A stretch of DNA of 64,000 nucleotides, taken from Bradyrhizobium sp. CCGUVB4N (GTDB taxonomy: Bacteria > Pseudomonadota > Alphaproteobacteria > Rhizobiales > Xanthobacteraceae). A model generated the notes under the pieces. The model saw only the letters and a list, made by a program, of their open reading frames with translations. It was not told where the DNA came from and searched no databases. Every line of letters starts with the position of its first letter. Position 1 is the stretch's first letter. The DNA lies in the NCBI RefSeq assembly GCF_024199945.1, contig NZ_JANADP010000001.1, positions 7,254,001 through 7,318,000 of the forward strand. The letters run 5' to 3'. Positions 49,378 through 58,357 of the stretch are shown piece after piece. Both the position numbers and the translations under genes were made by a program.

Positions 49378-51765
49378 CTATTCCGCAGCGACCGGCAGCG
49401 ACGCGTTTTGCAGCAGGCGCCAGATCCGGTTCGGCGTCGCCGGCATGTCGACATGGGTGACGCCGAGATGCGACAGCGCATCGACCACGGCGTTGATGAC
49501 GGCGGCTGGCGAGCCGATGGTGCCGACCTCGCCGCAGCCCTTCACGCCCATCGGCGTGTGCGTGCAGAGCGTGGAATGGGTCGCAACCTTCATCATCGGC
49601 ATGTGGTCGGCCCGCGGCATGCAGTAGTCCATCAGCGAACCCGACAGGAGCTGACCGGAGCCTTCGTCATAGACCGCATTCTCGAACAGCGCCTGGCCGA
49701 CGCCCTGCACGATGCCGCCATGCAACTGGCCTTCGACAATCATCGGGTTGATGACAGTGCCGACGTCGTCCACCGCGGTGTAGTTGACCAGCGTCACCGT
49801 GCCCGTCTCAGGGTCCACTTCGACCTCGGCGATGTGGCAGCCGCCGGGATAGGTGAAGTTGACGGGATCGTAATAGGCCTGCTCTTCCAGCCCCGGCTCC
49901 AGCACCTCGAGCGGATAATTATGCGGCACATAGGCCGCGCCCGCGATCTCCTCGAACGACTTGATGCGGTCCGTGCCCGCGACCGAGAAGTTCCCGGCCT
50001 CGAACTGGATATCGACCTCGGCGGCTTCGAGCAGATGCGCCGCGATCTTCTTGCCCTTGGCAATCACCTTGTCGGTCGCCTTCGACAGCGCCGCACCACC
50101 CACCACCAGCGAGCGCGAGCCATAGGTGCCCATGCCGAACTGCACGCGGTCGGTATCGCCGAACACGATATCGACATTCTCAAAGGACACGCCGAGCTTC
50201 TCCGACACGATCTGCGCAAACGTCGTCTCGTGGCCCTGGCCGTGATTGTGCGTGCCGATCATGACCGTCACCTGGCCGGTCGGATGCACGCGCACCGTGG
50301 CGCTCTCATAGAGACCGCCGCGCGCGCCCAGCCGCCCTGCGAAGCGCGACGGCGCAAGACCGCAGGCCTCGACATAGGTGGAATAACCGAGCCCGCGGAA
50401 TTTGCCTTTGCTGGCGGAGGCCGCCTTGCGGATGCCAAAGCCCTTCACGTCAGCAGCGACCAACGCGCCGTCGAGGCATCCCATGGGATCGCCGGAATCG
50501 TACTGCACCAGCACGGGTGTCTGGTAGGGATAGGCTTCCTTCGGGATCATGTTGCGGCGGCGGATCTCGACGCGGTCGATGCCCATCTCGCTGGCGGCGA
50601 CATCGACGATGCGCTCCAGCACGAAGGTCGCTTCGGGACGGCCAGCGCCGCGATAGGCGTCGACCGGCACGGTGTTGGTGAAGACCACCTTCACATTGCA
50701 GTAGATCGCGGGCGTGGTGTAGACGCCGCCGAGCAGCGGACCGTAGAGATTGGTCGGGATGTTCGGCCCGAAGGTCGAGAGGTAGCCGCCCATATTGGCG
50801 AGCGTGTTGACGCGAAACGCCAGGAACTTTCCGTGCTCATCGAGCGCAAGCTCGGCCTCGGTGACGTGATCGCGGCCGTGGCGATCGGAAACATAGCCTT
50901 CCGAGCGGCTTGCAACCCATTTGATCGGCCGCTTCACCCGCTTGGCGGCCCAGGTGATGACGGCCTCTTCGCCATAGTGGAACTGCTTGACGCCGAAGCC
51001 GCCGCCGACGTCGGGCGCGACCACACGCAGCTTGTGCTGCGGAATGTTCAGCACCAGCGCGCCCATCAGGAAGCGCACGACGTGCGGGAACTGGCTGGTG
51101 GTCCACAGCGTGAAGCGATCGGTGCCGGGCTCATATTCCGCGATCGCCGCGCGCGGCTCCATCGGGTTGCCAATCAGGCGATTGTTGACGAGGCTGAGCT
51201 TGGCGACATGCGCGGCCTTGCGGAACGCGGTCTCGACCGCGGCCTTGTCGCCGAGCTCCCAGTCGCAGCAGATGTTGTTCGGCACGTCGTCGAACAATTG
51301 CGGGGCGCCGGGCCTGACCGCTTCGAGCACGCCGACCACGGAGGGCAACACCTCGTAGTCGATGATCAACAGCTCGGCCGCAGCATTGGCCTGCTGCGGC
51401 GTCTCGGCGATGACGAAGGCAACCATATCGCCGACGAAGCGCACCTTGCCCTGCGCCAGCATCGGGAACGGCGGCTCCTTCATCGGGACGCCCTTGGCGT
51501 CCGAGATGCCCCAGCCGCAAGGCAGCCCGCCAAGGCCGTCGGCCTTGACGTCGTCGCCGGTCAGGACCGCGATCACGCCGGGCGAGGCCAACGCCGCGCT
51601 CTTGTCGATGCCGCGCAACACCGCATGCCCATGCGGCGAGCGCACGAACACGCCAGCGGTCATGCCCGGGCGCTTGATGTCGGAGACGTAATTGCCGCGG
51701 CCGGTGAGGAAGCGCTGGTCCTCTTTCCGCTTCGGAGCAGCGCCGATGCCGATCACATTGCCCAT
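49378..51765 (-). CDS. Molybdenum hydroxylase large (molybdopterin-binding) subunit
   Basis: A 795-residue catalytic subunit of the xanthine dehydrogenase/CO dehydrogenase family. Motifs are GRGNYVSDIKRPG at the N-terminus, GGFGVKQFHYGEEAV, AYRGAGRPEATFVLERI, and the active-site Glu region GVKGCGEVGTIGSP near the C-terminus. The loop reads AYRGAGR, not AYRCSFR, so it is a form II type hydroxylase and not a true CO dehydrogenase. Substrate is likely an aromatic N-heterocycle or similar. Start MGNVIGIG follows coxS stop by two bases. Confidence 0.93.
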   Translation of the reverse strand: MGNVIGIGAAPKRKEDQRFLTGRGNYVSDIKRPGMTAGVFVRSPHGHAVLRGIDKSAALASPGVIAVLTGDDVKADGLGGLPCGWGISDAKGVPMKEPPFPMLAQGKVRFVGDMVAFVIAETPQQANAAAELLIIDYEVLPSVVGVLEAVRPGAPQLFDDVPNNICCDWELGDKAAVETAFRKAAHVAKLSLVNNRLIGNPMEPRAAIAEYEPGTDRFTLWTTSQFPHVVRFLMGALVLNIPQHKLRVVAPDVGGGFGVKQFHYGEEAVITWAAKRVKRPIKWVASRSEGYVSDRHGRDHVTEAELALDEHGKFLAFRVNTLANMGGYLSTFGPNIPTNLYGPLLGGVYTTPAIYCNVKVVFTNTVPVDAYRGAGRPEATFVLERIVDVAASEMGIDRVEIRRRNMIPKEAYPYQTPVLVQYDSGDPMGCLDGALVAADVKGFGIRKAASASKGKFRGLGYSTYVEACGLAPSRFAGRLGARGGLYESATVRVHPTGQVTVMIGTHNHGQGHETTFAQIVSEKLGVSFENVDIVFGDTDRVQFGMGTYGSRSLVVGGAALSKATDKVIAKGKKIAAHLLEAAEVDIQFEAGNFSVAGTDRIKSFEEIAGAAYVPHNYPLEVLEPGLEEQAYYDPVNFTYPGGCHIAEVEVDPETGTVTLVNYTAVDDVGTVINPMIVEGQLHGGIVQGVGQALFENAVYDEGSGQLLSGSLMDYCMPRADHMPMMKVATHSTLCTHTPMGVKGCGEVGTIGSPAAVINAVVDALSHLGVTHVDMPATPNRIWRLLQNASLPVAAE

Positions 51766-51767
51766 GA

Positions 51768-52259
51768 TCACTCTCCCTTGGCGGCGTTCATGGCGGCGGC
51801 GCCGGCCATCACGGAAACCACGATGTTCTGGTAGCCGGTGCAGCGGCAGATGTTGCCTTCGAGGCCATGACGAACCTCGGCCTCGGTCAGATCCGGTTTC
51901 CCGGTGGCAAGTGCGACCGCGGTCATCAGCATGCCCGGCGTACAGAAGCCGCATTGCAGACCGTGATGCTCGCGAAATGCCTCCTGCATGGGATGCATCT
52001 GGTTCGAGCCGGGCGCGCCCTGAAGCCCCTCGATGGTGAGCAAGGTCGCGCCGTCAAGCGCGGGTGCAAGCAATGTGCAGCTCTTCACCGGCAGGCCATT
52101 GAGATGTACGACGCAGGCGCCGCACTGGCTGGTGTCACAGCCGATATGGGTACCCGTGAGGTTGAGCTGTTCGCGCAAAAACTCGGCGACGAGCGTCGCG
52201 GGTTCGACATCCACGGTGGTGGGCCGGCCGTTGAGTGTGAAGGATATCTGCAAGGTCAT
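51768..52259 (-). CDS. Molybdenum hydroxylase [2Fe-2S] (small) subunit
   Basis: A 163-residue iron-sulfur subunit with the plant-type [2Fe-2S] cluster at GCDTSQCGACVVHLNG (about residue 40-55) and the second cluster in LQCGFCTPGML and GNICRCTGYQNI. Passes electrons between the Mo and FAD subunits. The start MTLQISFTLNG is the in-frame ATG at the beginning of the domain; a much longer frame upstream is not real. It follows the ABC ATPase gene by 19 bases. Confidence 0.94.
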   Translation of the reverse strand: MTLQISFTLNGRPTTVDVEPATLVAEFLREQLNLTGTHIGCDTSQCGACVVHLNGLPVKSCTLLAPALDGATLLTIEGLQGAPGSNQMHPMQEAFREHHGLQCGFCTPGMLMTAVALATGKPDLTEAEVRHGLEGNICRCTGYQNIVVSVMAGAAAMNAAKGE

Positions 52260-52278
52260 ACTCCTGCGCGACGGGGCT

Positions 52279-53385
52279 TTAGGCGAGTGGAAGCGCGCTG
52301 CCGGTGGCCCATGTGGCCATGACGACATCGCCGACGGTGAAGGGATCTGCGAAGAAGGTCTTTTCCGGCACATAGGCGACGAACTCGTCGTCCGGCACGG
52401 TGTCGAGCATGACCTTGACGAAATAGCCCTGGTATTCGATCGCAAGGACGCGGCTCGGCAGCGACGTGGTATAGCCGGGCGGCAAGTCCCTGCCCGGCCT
52501 GACCAGCGCGACGTCGTCGCGACGTACGGCGATATCGACCTTGTCGCCGACGCTGACGGTTGGGCGCGCCTGCAGCGGCACCTCGATGCCTGACGGGGCC
52601 GCCTGTGCGAGCGTAAAGCTCGCACCGTTGACCTTTTCGACGCGGCCGGACAGCACGTTCTGGCCGCCCATGAACTCGGCGACATAGCGATCGTGCGGAT
52701 GGGCGTAGACGTCGCGCGCAGCGCCCGCCTGCTTGATCTTGCCCTGCTCCATCACCACCACGAGATCCGCGAGCGCGATCGCCTCGAGCTGGGTGTGGGT
52801 GACATGGATGAAGGTGATGCCAAGCTCCTGCTGCATCCGCCGCAGCTCCTGCCGCATCTGGACACGGAGCTGCTCGTCAAGCGCCGACAACGGCTCGTCG
52901 AGCAGCAGCACGCGCGGTTCCGTGATCGCGGCCCGCGCCAGCGCCACGCGCTGTTGCTGGCCGCCGGAGAGCTGCGCCGGAAGGCGGTCGGCGAACTGTG
53001 TCAACCGCACCTTCTCGATCATGGCGTCGGCTGCCCGGAGGCGATCGGCTTTGGACTGGCCTCGCACGCGCAGCGCAAAGGCGATGTTCTCGCGGACCGT
53101 CAGATGAGGAAACAGCGCGTAGGACTGGAACATCATCGCCGTGCGGCGCTGCACGGGCGCAAGCCCCACCACATTCTGGCCGCCGATCACGATCTCGCCC
53201 GCGGTCGGGTCTTCATGGCCGGCGATCATGCGCAGGATCGTCGTCTTGCCGCAGCCGGACGGGCCGATGAAGCAGCAATAGGCGCCGTCGTCGATCTTGA
53301 GATTGACGCCGTCGACCACATTGGTGACGCCGTCAAAGCTCTTGCAGACGCCTGCCAGTTCGATATCGCCGCGATCGCTCTTCAT
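52279..53385 (-). CDS. ABC transporter ATP-binding protein (spermidine/putrescine-type)
   Basis: A 368-residue ATPase with Walker A GPSGCGKTT (residues 41-49), signature LSGGQQQR (about 139), Walker B LLLDEP (about 162), and a C-terminal TOBE domain. Like PotA it energises uptake through the two adjacent permeases. The ATG is two bases after the permease stop codon, with AAGGG seven bases upstream. Confidence 0.94.
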   Translation of the reverse strand: MKSDRGDIELAGVCKSFDGVTNVVDGVNLKIDDGAYCCFIGPSGCGKTTILRMIAGHEDPTAGEIVIGGQNVVGLAPVQRRTAMMFQSYALFPHLTVRENIAFALRVRGQSKADRLRAADAMIEKVRLTQFADRLPAQLSGGQQQRVALARAAITEPRVLLLDEPLSALDEQLRVQMRQELRRMQQELGITFIHVTHTQLEAIALADLVVVMEQGKIKQAGAARDVYAHPHDRYVAEFMGGQNVLSGRVEKVNGASFTLAQAAPSGIEVPLQARPTVSVGDKVDIAVRRDDVALVRPGRDLPPGYTTSLPSRVLAIEYQGYFVKVMLDTVPDDEFVAYVPEKTFFADPFTVGDVVMATWATGSALPLA

Positions 53386-53387
53386 TC

Positions 53388-54308
53388 TCAACCCTTGGCC
53401 TGGCTGCCGCGCTTCTTCTGGATCAGCACGATGGTGCCGAGGCTTGCGCCGATGACGATGAAGGAGACGATAGTGGTCACGGTGCCGAGCGCATAAAGCG
53501 AGGGCGAGGTGACGTTCAGCGTCATGCTCCAGATTTCCAGCGGCAGCGTGTTCAGCGAGCCCGCGGTCTGCAGGCTGCGCGCGAATTCGTCGTAAGAGAG
53601 CGTGAACCCGAACAGCGCGACCGCAACGAGGCCGGGCGCGAGCACCGGGATCATCACCAGCCAGATCGACTGCCAGCGGCTGGCGCCGAGATCATAGGCC
53701 GCCTCCTCCCAGACGTGGTTGAAGCGCGACATCACCGCGAACATCACGAGCACGCCGAACGGCAGCGTCCAGGACAGCTGCGCGCCGAGTGCGGAGGTAT
53801 ACCAGCTCGCATCCAGCCCCAGCGCCTGGAACAGAAGCCCCGTGCCGAGACCGAGCACGAGGCCGGGCGCGACCAGGCTGCCGATCATCATGTAGAAGAC
53901 GAACGTGTCGCCGCGGAAGCGCTTGCGGAAGCCGAGTCCGGCGAGGAACGACACCACGACGGTGATGATCGTGACGATCACCGCCAGCTTGATCGAGCGG
54001 TCGAACGAGCCCTTGACGTCGCCGGTCCGCGCCTGGGTGAAGAGATCGACGAACCAGTGCAGCGAATGCCCCTTCATCGGGAACACGAGGCCGCCTCTGA
54101 TATCCTGGAACGACAGGATGTAGATGCAGAACATCGGGCCGTAGAGGGCGATGACGTAAGCGGCGAACAGCGCCGCCAGCACGTAGAAGGTCCAGGGCCG
54201 GCCGCCCCTGCTCGGCGCGATCGCCTTGGTCGTCGCCGGCGCGACAGACTTGGAGGTGCCAGGCTTGGACGCGCCTGTTTTGGGCATGTCGGCGAGAACC
54301 GCGCTCAT
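53388..54308 (-). CDS. ABC transporter permease (PotC-like)
   Basis: A 306-residue inner-membrane protein with six hydrophobic segments and the permease EAA-like loop EEAAYDLGASRWQSIWLVMI (near residue 205). The N-terminal 40 residues are a charged cytosolic extension (MSAVLADMPKTGASKPGTSK). Its start overlaps the upstream permease stop (ATGA). One of two permeases of a polyamine-type importer. Confidence 0.93.
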   Translation of the reverse strand: MSAVLADMPKTGASKPGTSKSVAPATTKAIAPSRGGRPWTFYVLAALFAAYVIALYGPMFCIYILSFQDIRGGLVFPMKGHSLHWFVDLFTQARTGDVKGSFDRSIKLAVIVTIITVVVSFLAGLGFRKRFRGDTFVFYMMIGSLVAPGLVLGLGTGLLFQALGLDASWYTSALGAQLSWTLPFGVLVMFAVMSRFNHVWEEAAYDLGASRWQSIWLVMIPVLAPGLVAVALFGFTLSYDEFARSLQTAGSLNTLPLEIWSMTLNVTSPSLYALGTVTTIVSFIVIGASLGTIVLIQKKRGSQAKG

Positions 54309-55189
54309 CGCGTGATCTCCTGCCTGATATCGACGGTGCGCAGGATCAGCGAGACGATCGCGACCAGCGCCAGCGTCAGCAGCACGGCACTCGCCGCCGC
54401 CGTCGGATATTGCAGCACGCCGACGTCTTCATAAAACGCGCTGACCACCGAGGCCGAGCCGCCGCCGGACATCACCTTGACCACGAAGAAGTCGCCCATC
54501 ACGATCGAAACCACGAAGATGGTGCCGAGCGCGATGCCGCTCTTGGACATCGGCACCACGATCAGGCGCATGATGTCGAAACGGCTGGCGCCGGCGTCGA
54601 TCGCGGCCTCGATCAGCTTCTTGTCGATCCGCGCCATGGAATTGAAGATCGGCACGATCATGAAGATCGTGAGCTGGTGAACATAGGCGATGACGACGGC
54701 GAGGTCGGAGAACAGCAGCACTTCCAGCGGCTGATGGATCACGCCCATCGCGAGCAGCGCCTGATTGATCAGGCCTTCCTTGCCCAGCAGCGGGATCCAG
54801 GAAATCATCCGGATGATGTTCGAGGTCCAGAACGGCACGGTGCACAGCAGGAACAGGCCGATCGCCAGCAGCTGGTTGCGGACATGGAACACCAGGAAAT
54901 AGGCGACGAAAAAGCCGATGATCAGCGTGAAGATCCAGGTCAACACGGTGAACTTGATGGTCGCCAGATACAGCTTCAGCGTCAGCGCCGAGTGCAGCAC
55001 CTCGACATAGCTTGCCAGCGTGAAACCCGGCGTCAGCCCGCCAAAGCCGTCGGCGGCGAAGAAGCTCGCAGCCAGCACAACCAGGATCGGCGCCACGAAG
55101 AACGGCACGAGCACCAGGACCAGCGGCGACACATAAAGCCAGCCGGCGAGATTGGAGCGCGAAGGACTTGAGCTTGGACTGGGCTGCAT
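54305..55189 (-). CDS. ABC transporter permease (PotB-like)
   Basis: A 294-residue inner-membrane protein with six hydrophobic segments and the cytosolic loop EAAIDAGASRFDIMRLIVVP near residue 195. It heads the permease/ATPase block and follows the binding-protein gene after an 82-base gap that contains a strong hairpin. Confidence 0.93.
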   Translation of the reverse strand: MQPSPSSSPSRSNLAGWLYVSPLVLVLVPFFVAPILVVLAASFFAADGFGGLTPGFTLASYVEVLHSALTLKLYLATIKFTVLTWIFTLIIGFFVAYFLVFHVRNQLLAIGLFLLCTVPFWTSNIIRMISWIPLLGKEGLINQALLAMGVIHQPLEVLLFSDLAVVIAYVHQLTIFMIVPIFNSMARIDKKLIEAAIDAGASRFDIMRLIVVPMSKSGIALGTIFVVSIVMGDFFVVKVMSGGGSASVVSAFYEDVGVLQYPTAAASAVLLTLALVAIVSLILRTVDIRQEITR

Positions 55190-55219
55190 ATCAGCAATTG
55201 CCTCGAACTCGGTCTTGTC

Positions 55220-55245
55220 GCACCGGCGCGTGACGGCGCCGGTGC
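55220..55245 (-). terminator. Intercistronic hairpin after the binding-protein gene
   Basis: Perfect 10-bp inverted repeat GCACCGGCGC / GCGCCGGTGC with a six-base loop. No T-run follows on the minus strand. It sits 26 bases after the binding-protein stop codon, where such structures raise the binding-protein mRNA relative to the permease part of the operon. Confidence 0.65.
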
Positions 55246-55271
55246 TTCGCTTGCGTCAGGGAAAGCAGGTT

Positions 55272-56621
55272 TCAGGCCACCTTGAAGTCGTTCCAGCGCT
55301 TGTTCATGTAGGCCGCCTCATCCATCAGCGTGTTCCAGCACGAGATGTTCTTGACGCGGTCGAGGAACGAGCCGCCGTCACGCTTGGTGCCGACCTTCTC
55401 CATCGGCACGCCATAGGGATCGTTGATGACTTCAGGCGCCGGCTTGCCGTCGTACCAGAAGTCCCATTCGGCAGCGGTCAGGAATTTCTTGGCCGTCGAA
55501 GGCACCGGGCTGTAATAGCCGTAGCGCGCGACGAAGCCGCCCTGCCAGCCGGAGAGGTACCAGTTGAGATATTCGTAGGCGGCATCCAGCTTCTTGCCGG
55601 AGAGATGCTTCATCAGGCCCATGCCGTTGCACCAGCCGCGATAGCCTTCCTTGCCGTTCTTGACGTTCACGGGCGCGTAGACGCAGGGGATTTCCTTGAC
55701 GCGGACGGCGGCCACCGCCGGCGACCACATCGACTGGATCACCACTTCGCCCGCCGCCATCAGCTGCACCGACTGGTCGAAGGTGGTCCAGGTCGCGCGG
55801 AACTGGCCCTGCTTCTTCAGCTCGATCAGCTTGTTGCAGGTGAAGTCGATCTCCTCCTTGGTCATGTTGCCTTTGTTGCCGTACTTGATCAGCCCGGCGC
55901 TTTCGAAGCAGAGCGCGGCATCCATGATGCCGATCGCGGGCACGTCGAGGATCGCGGCCTTGCCCTTGAACTTCGGATCGATCAGGTCCTTCCATTCGGT
56001 CACTTCATGACCGACGAGATCGGGGCGATAGCCGATCGAGTCCGCGTTGTAGACCTGCGGCAGGAAGGTCGCCCATTCGGTGACGCCGTCATGCAGATCG
56101 GTCGAGTCCGGCTTGGAGATGTACATGGCCTCGTAGGGCGAAATGCCCTGACGCGGGATCTTGTGGCCGTCGATCTCGCCCTTGGTGAAGATCGGCAGGA
56201 TGTTGTCGAACTCCTTGATCTTCTTGACCTCGATGCCCTGGATCACGCTGCGCTTGGCGGCGAGCTTGGCCTGCCAGCCCTCGAGGTCGGCGATATCGAC
56301 CGTATTAGGCTGGCTTATGAAGCGGTTGATAGCGGCGGAGGTGTCGAGGTTCTGCATCGTCACCTTGAAGCCGAGGTCCTTGGCGGCCTGGTCGCCGATC
56401 GCCTTCACGACGGAATAGGAGACGCCGACATGGCGCAGCTCGATGTCCTTGATCTCCTGCGCCCAGATGGTCGGGAATCCGCGGATCGCATCCGACCCCG
56501 CGGCCGCACCCGCAACAGCGGCCGCACCCTTCAACAGCGTGCGCCGGCTCAGCTTTTTCGTCGATCCCGCTTCCATTCCCGCCGGATTGGAGGTGGACGT
56601 TCCCTTCGTCTCATCAGACAT
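55272..56621 (-). CDS. ABC transporter periplasmic binding protein (spermidine/putrescine-type, Tat signal)
   Basis: A 449-residue receptor with a twin-arginine signal at residues about 24-31 (KLSRRTLLKGAAAVAGAAAG). It follows the SBP family 1/PotD type, with DLIDPKFKGKAAILDVPAIG, TWTTFDQSVQLMAAGEVVIQ and an N-terminal fragment identifying a ligand cleft. Substrate unknown; the neighbours suggest an N-containing ring or amide compound. First gene of the minus-strand operon ending with the amidase. Confidence 0.9.
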   Translation of the reverse strand: MSDETKGTSTSNPAGMEAGSTKKLSRRTLLKGAAAVAGAAAGSDAIRGFPTIWAQEIKDIELRHVGVSYSVVKAIGDQAAKDLGFKVTMQNLDTSAAINRFISQPNTVDIADLEGWQAKLAAKRSVIQGIEVKKIKEFDNILPIFTKGEIDGHKIPRQGISPYEAMYISKPDSTDLHDGVTEWATFLPQVYNADSIGYRPDLVGHEVTEWKDLIDPKFKGKAAILDVPAIGIMDAALCFESAGLIKYGNKGNMTKEEIDFTCNKLIELKKQGQFRATWTTFDQSVQLMAAGEVVIQSMWSPAVAAVRVKEIPCVYAPVNVKNGKEGYRGWCNGMGLMKHLSGKKLDAAYEYLNWYLSGWQGGFVARYGYYSPVPSTAKKFLTAAEWDFWYDGKPAPEVINDPYGVPMEKVGTKRDGGSFLDRVKNISCWNTLMDEAAYMNKRWNDFKVA

Positions 56622-56817
56622 GGCAACCCTCGTTGGTTACGATGAACGCTCGCACCGATCGCCATTGATCGGCTGCTTTCCGTGATCAGTTGCGCGTGAG
56701 GCTATGGCTGAGGTTTCGCGAAGTAAAATTGGAAGTAAAAATTCGGCGTATAAGAGCGGCTAATGGTTCGGGCCGCTGCATTTGCTTTCGGCAGCGCGCA
56801 TAAGAAGGCGTCAGGCC

Positions 56818-58353
56818 GTGCATACAAGCACACGCAGACAACGGCGCACGCCCCTTCGCGCGGCAACAGCGGCGGCGATTGTGCTGCTCATTGCCGCAAC
56901 CTCGGGCGTCGCACATGCCGACGAAACATCCATTGCGGCGGCGACGTTGAAAGCGATCGGAAAGATCGACCCGCGCTTTCAGTCCTACAATATCGAGATG
57001 GTGGAGGTGACGGGCGGACGGTTCTGGAAGCCGTATCCGCGCGCGGGCCGCAGCTTCGATCAGCGCGATCGCTACAGCTTCAGGCCTCCGATCGATCTGT
57101 CCAACGCGCGCCTGCGCAAACTCGCAGCCGCTCTGTCGCCGGCCTATATGCGGATCAGCGGAACCTGGGCCAATGCGACGTTCTTTGCCGACACCGAGAG
57201 CGCACCGTCGAAACCGCCGGCCGGTTTCAACTCCGTACTCACCCGCGCGCAGTGGGGCGGCGTCGTCGATTTCGCGCGCGCTGTCGATGCGGAGATCGTC
57301 ACCTCCCTGGCCGTCAGTCCCGGCAGCCGCAACGGCAATGGTACCTGGCGGCCAGATCAGGCTCAACGCCTGCTCGATTTCACGCGCTCGCTCGGCGGCC
57401 GCCTCAGTGCCGTCGAGTTCATGAATGAGCCGACGCTCGCGGCCGGCGCTCCGCCCGGGTACGACGCGACCGCCTACGGCCGTGACATCAAGATTTTTCG
57501 CGAATGGATTCGGCACAGTGCGCCGGAGACGCTGATCGCAGGGCCCGGCTCGGTCGGCGATACCGCCTCCCCATCTGACTCAGGCATCACCACGCGCGAC
57601 CTGCTCGCCGCGTCCGGCCCTGGCGTCGACCGCTTCTCTTATCATCACTACAACACGATCTCGCCGCGCTGTGGGGGCCGCGATGACCCGGCGCAGGCGC
57701 TTTCGGAACAATGGCTCGGGCGTACCGATTCGACGCTGGCGATCTATCGCGACTTACGCGACACGTTCGAGCCGGGCAGGCAGATCTGGCTGACCGAGAC
57801 GGCGGATGCGGCTTGTGGCGGCAATCGCTGGGACAAGACATTCCTCGACACGTTTCGCTATCTCGACCAGCTCGGGCGCCTGGCCAAAGCCGGCGTCCAG
57901 GTCGTGATGCACAACACGCTGGCCGCGAGCGACTACGGCCTGCTGGATGAGACGACATTCCGTCCCCGCCCGAACTACTGGGCTGCGCTGCTCTGGCATC
58001 GGCTGATGGGACCGACGGTGCTCGAGACAGGTCTCGCGATCGTCCCGGGTCTTCACGTCTACGCGCATTGCCATCCGGAGCTGAACGACGCGGTCACGCT
58101 GCTCGCAATCAACACCTCGCGCGATGCTTCGCGCTCGCTCGCCCTGCCGCTTCCATCCGAGCGTTACACGCTCAGCTCCGCCCGGCTGCAGAGTGCCGGC
58201 GTGCAATTGAACGGCAGCCCGCTCGCGCTTGTGGCGGGCGATCGAATGCCTGACATCGCGAGCCTTCCAACAGCGGCCGGCACGATCCGTCTCGCGCCGG
58301 CCACGATCACATTCCTGGTGATCCCCGGCGCGGCCAATCCCGCCTGCCTCTGA
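56818..58353 (+). CDS. Secreted GH79/heparanase-like glycoside hydrolase
   Basis: A 511-residue protein with a signal peptide ending at VAHA|DE. The (beta/alpha)8 pattern with FMNEPTLAAG (acid/base Glu near residue 200) and WLTETADAACGGNRW (nucleophile Glu near 325) fits the retaining clan GH-A family that includes heparanase and beta-glucuronidases; WL.ET.....GG is the heparanase-type nucleophile motif. C-terminal beta-sandwich follows. It cleaves a uronic-acid-containing glycan, by inference. GTG start with AAGAAGG upstream. Divergent from the ABC operon. Confidence 0.7.
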   Translation: MHTSTRRQRRTPLRAATAAAIVLLIAATSGVAHADETSIAAATLKAIGKIDPRFQSYNIEMVEVTGGRFWKPYPRAGRSFDQRDRYSFRPPIDLSNARLRKLAAALSPAYMRISGTWANATFFADTESAPSKPPAGFNSVLTRAQWGGVVDFARAVDAEIVTSLAVSPGSRNGNGTWRPDQAQRLLDFTRSLGGRLSAVEFMNEPTLAAGAPPGYDATAYGRDIKIFREWIRHSAPETLIAGPGSVGDTASPSDSGITTRDLLAASGPGVDRFSYHHYNTISPRCGGRDDPAQALSEQWLGRTDSTLAIYRDLRDTFEPGRQIWLTETADAACGGNRWDKTFLDTFRYLDQLGRLAKAGVQVVMHNTLAASDYGLLDETTFRPRPNYWAALLWHRLMGPTVLETGLAIVPGLHVYAHCHPELNDAVTLLAINTSRDASRSLALPLPSERYTLSSARLQSAGVQLNGSPLALVAGDRMPDIASLPTAAGTIRLAPATITFLVIPGAANPACL

Positions 58354-58357
58354 CTGC

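Noticed and set aside
49198..51834. 878-codon plus-strand open frame opposite the molybdenum hydroxylase large subunit
   Set aside because: Fully antisense to an unambiguous enzyme gene; low-complexity composition rich in His, Arg and Asp.
49378..52259. True aerobic CO dehydrogenase
   Set aside because: The active-site loop is AYRGAGR rather than AYRCSFR, and the ABC/amidase context does not fit CO oxidation.
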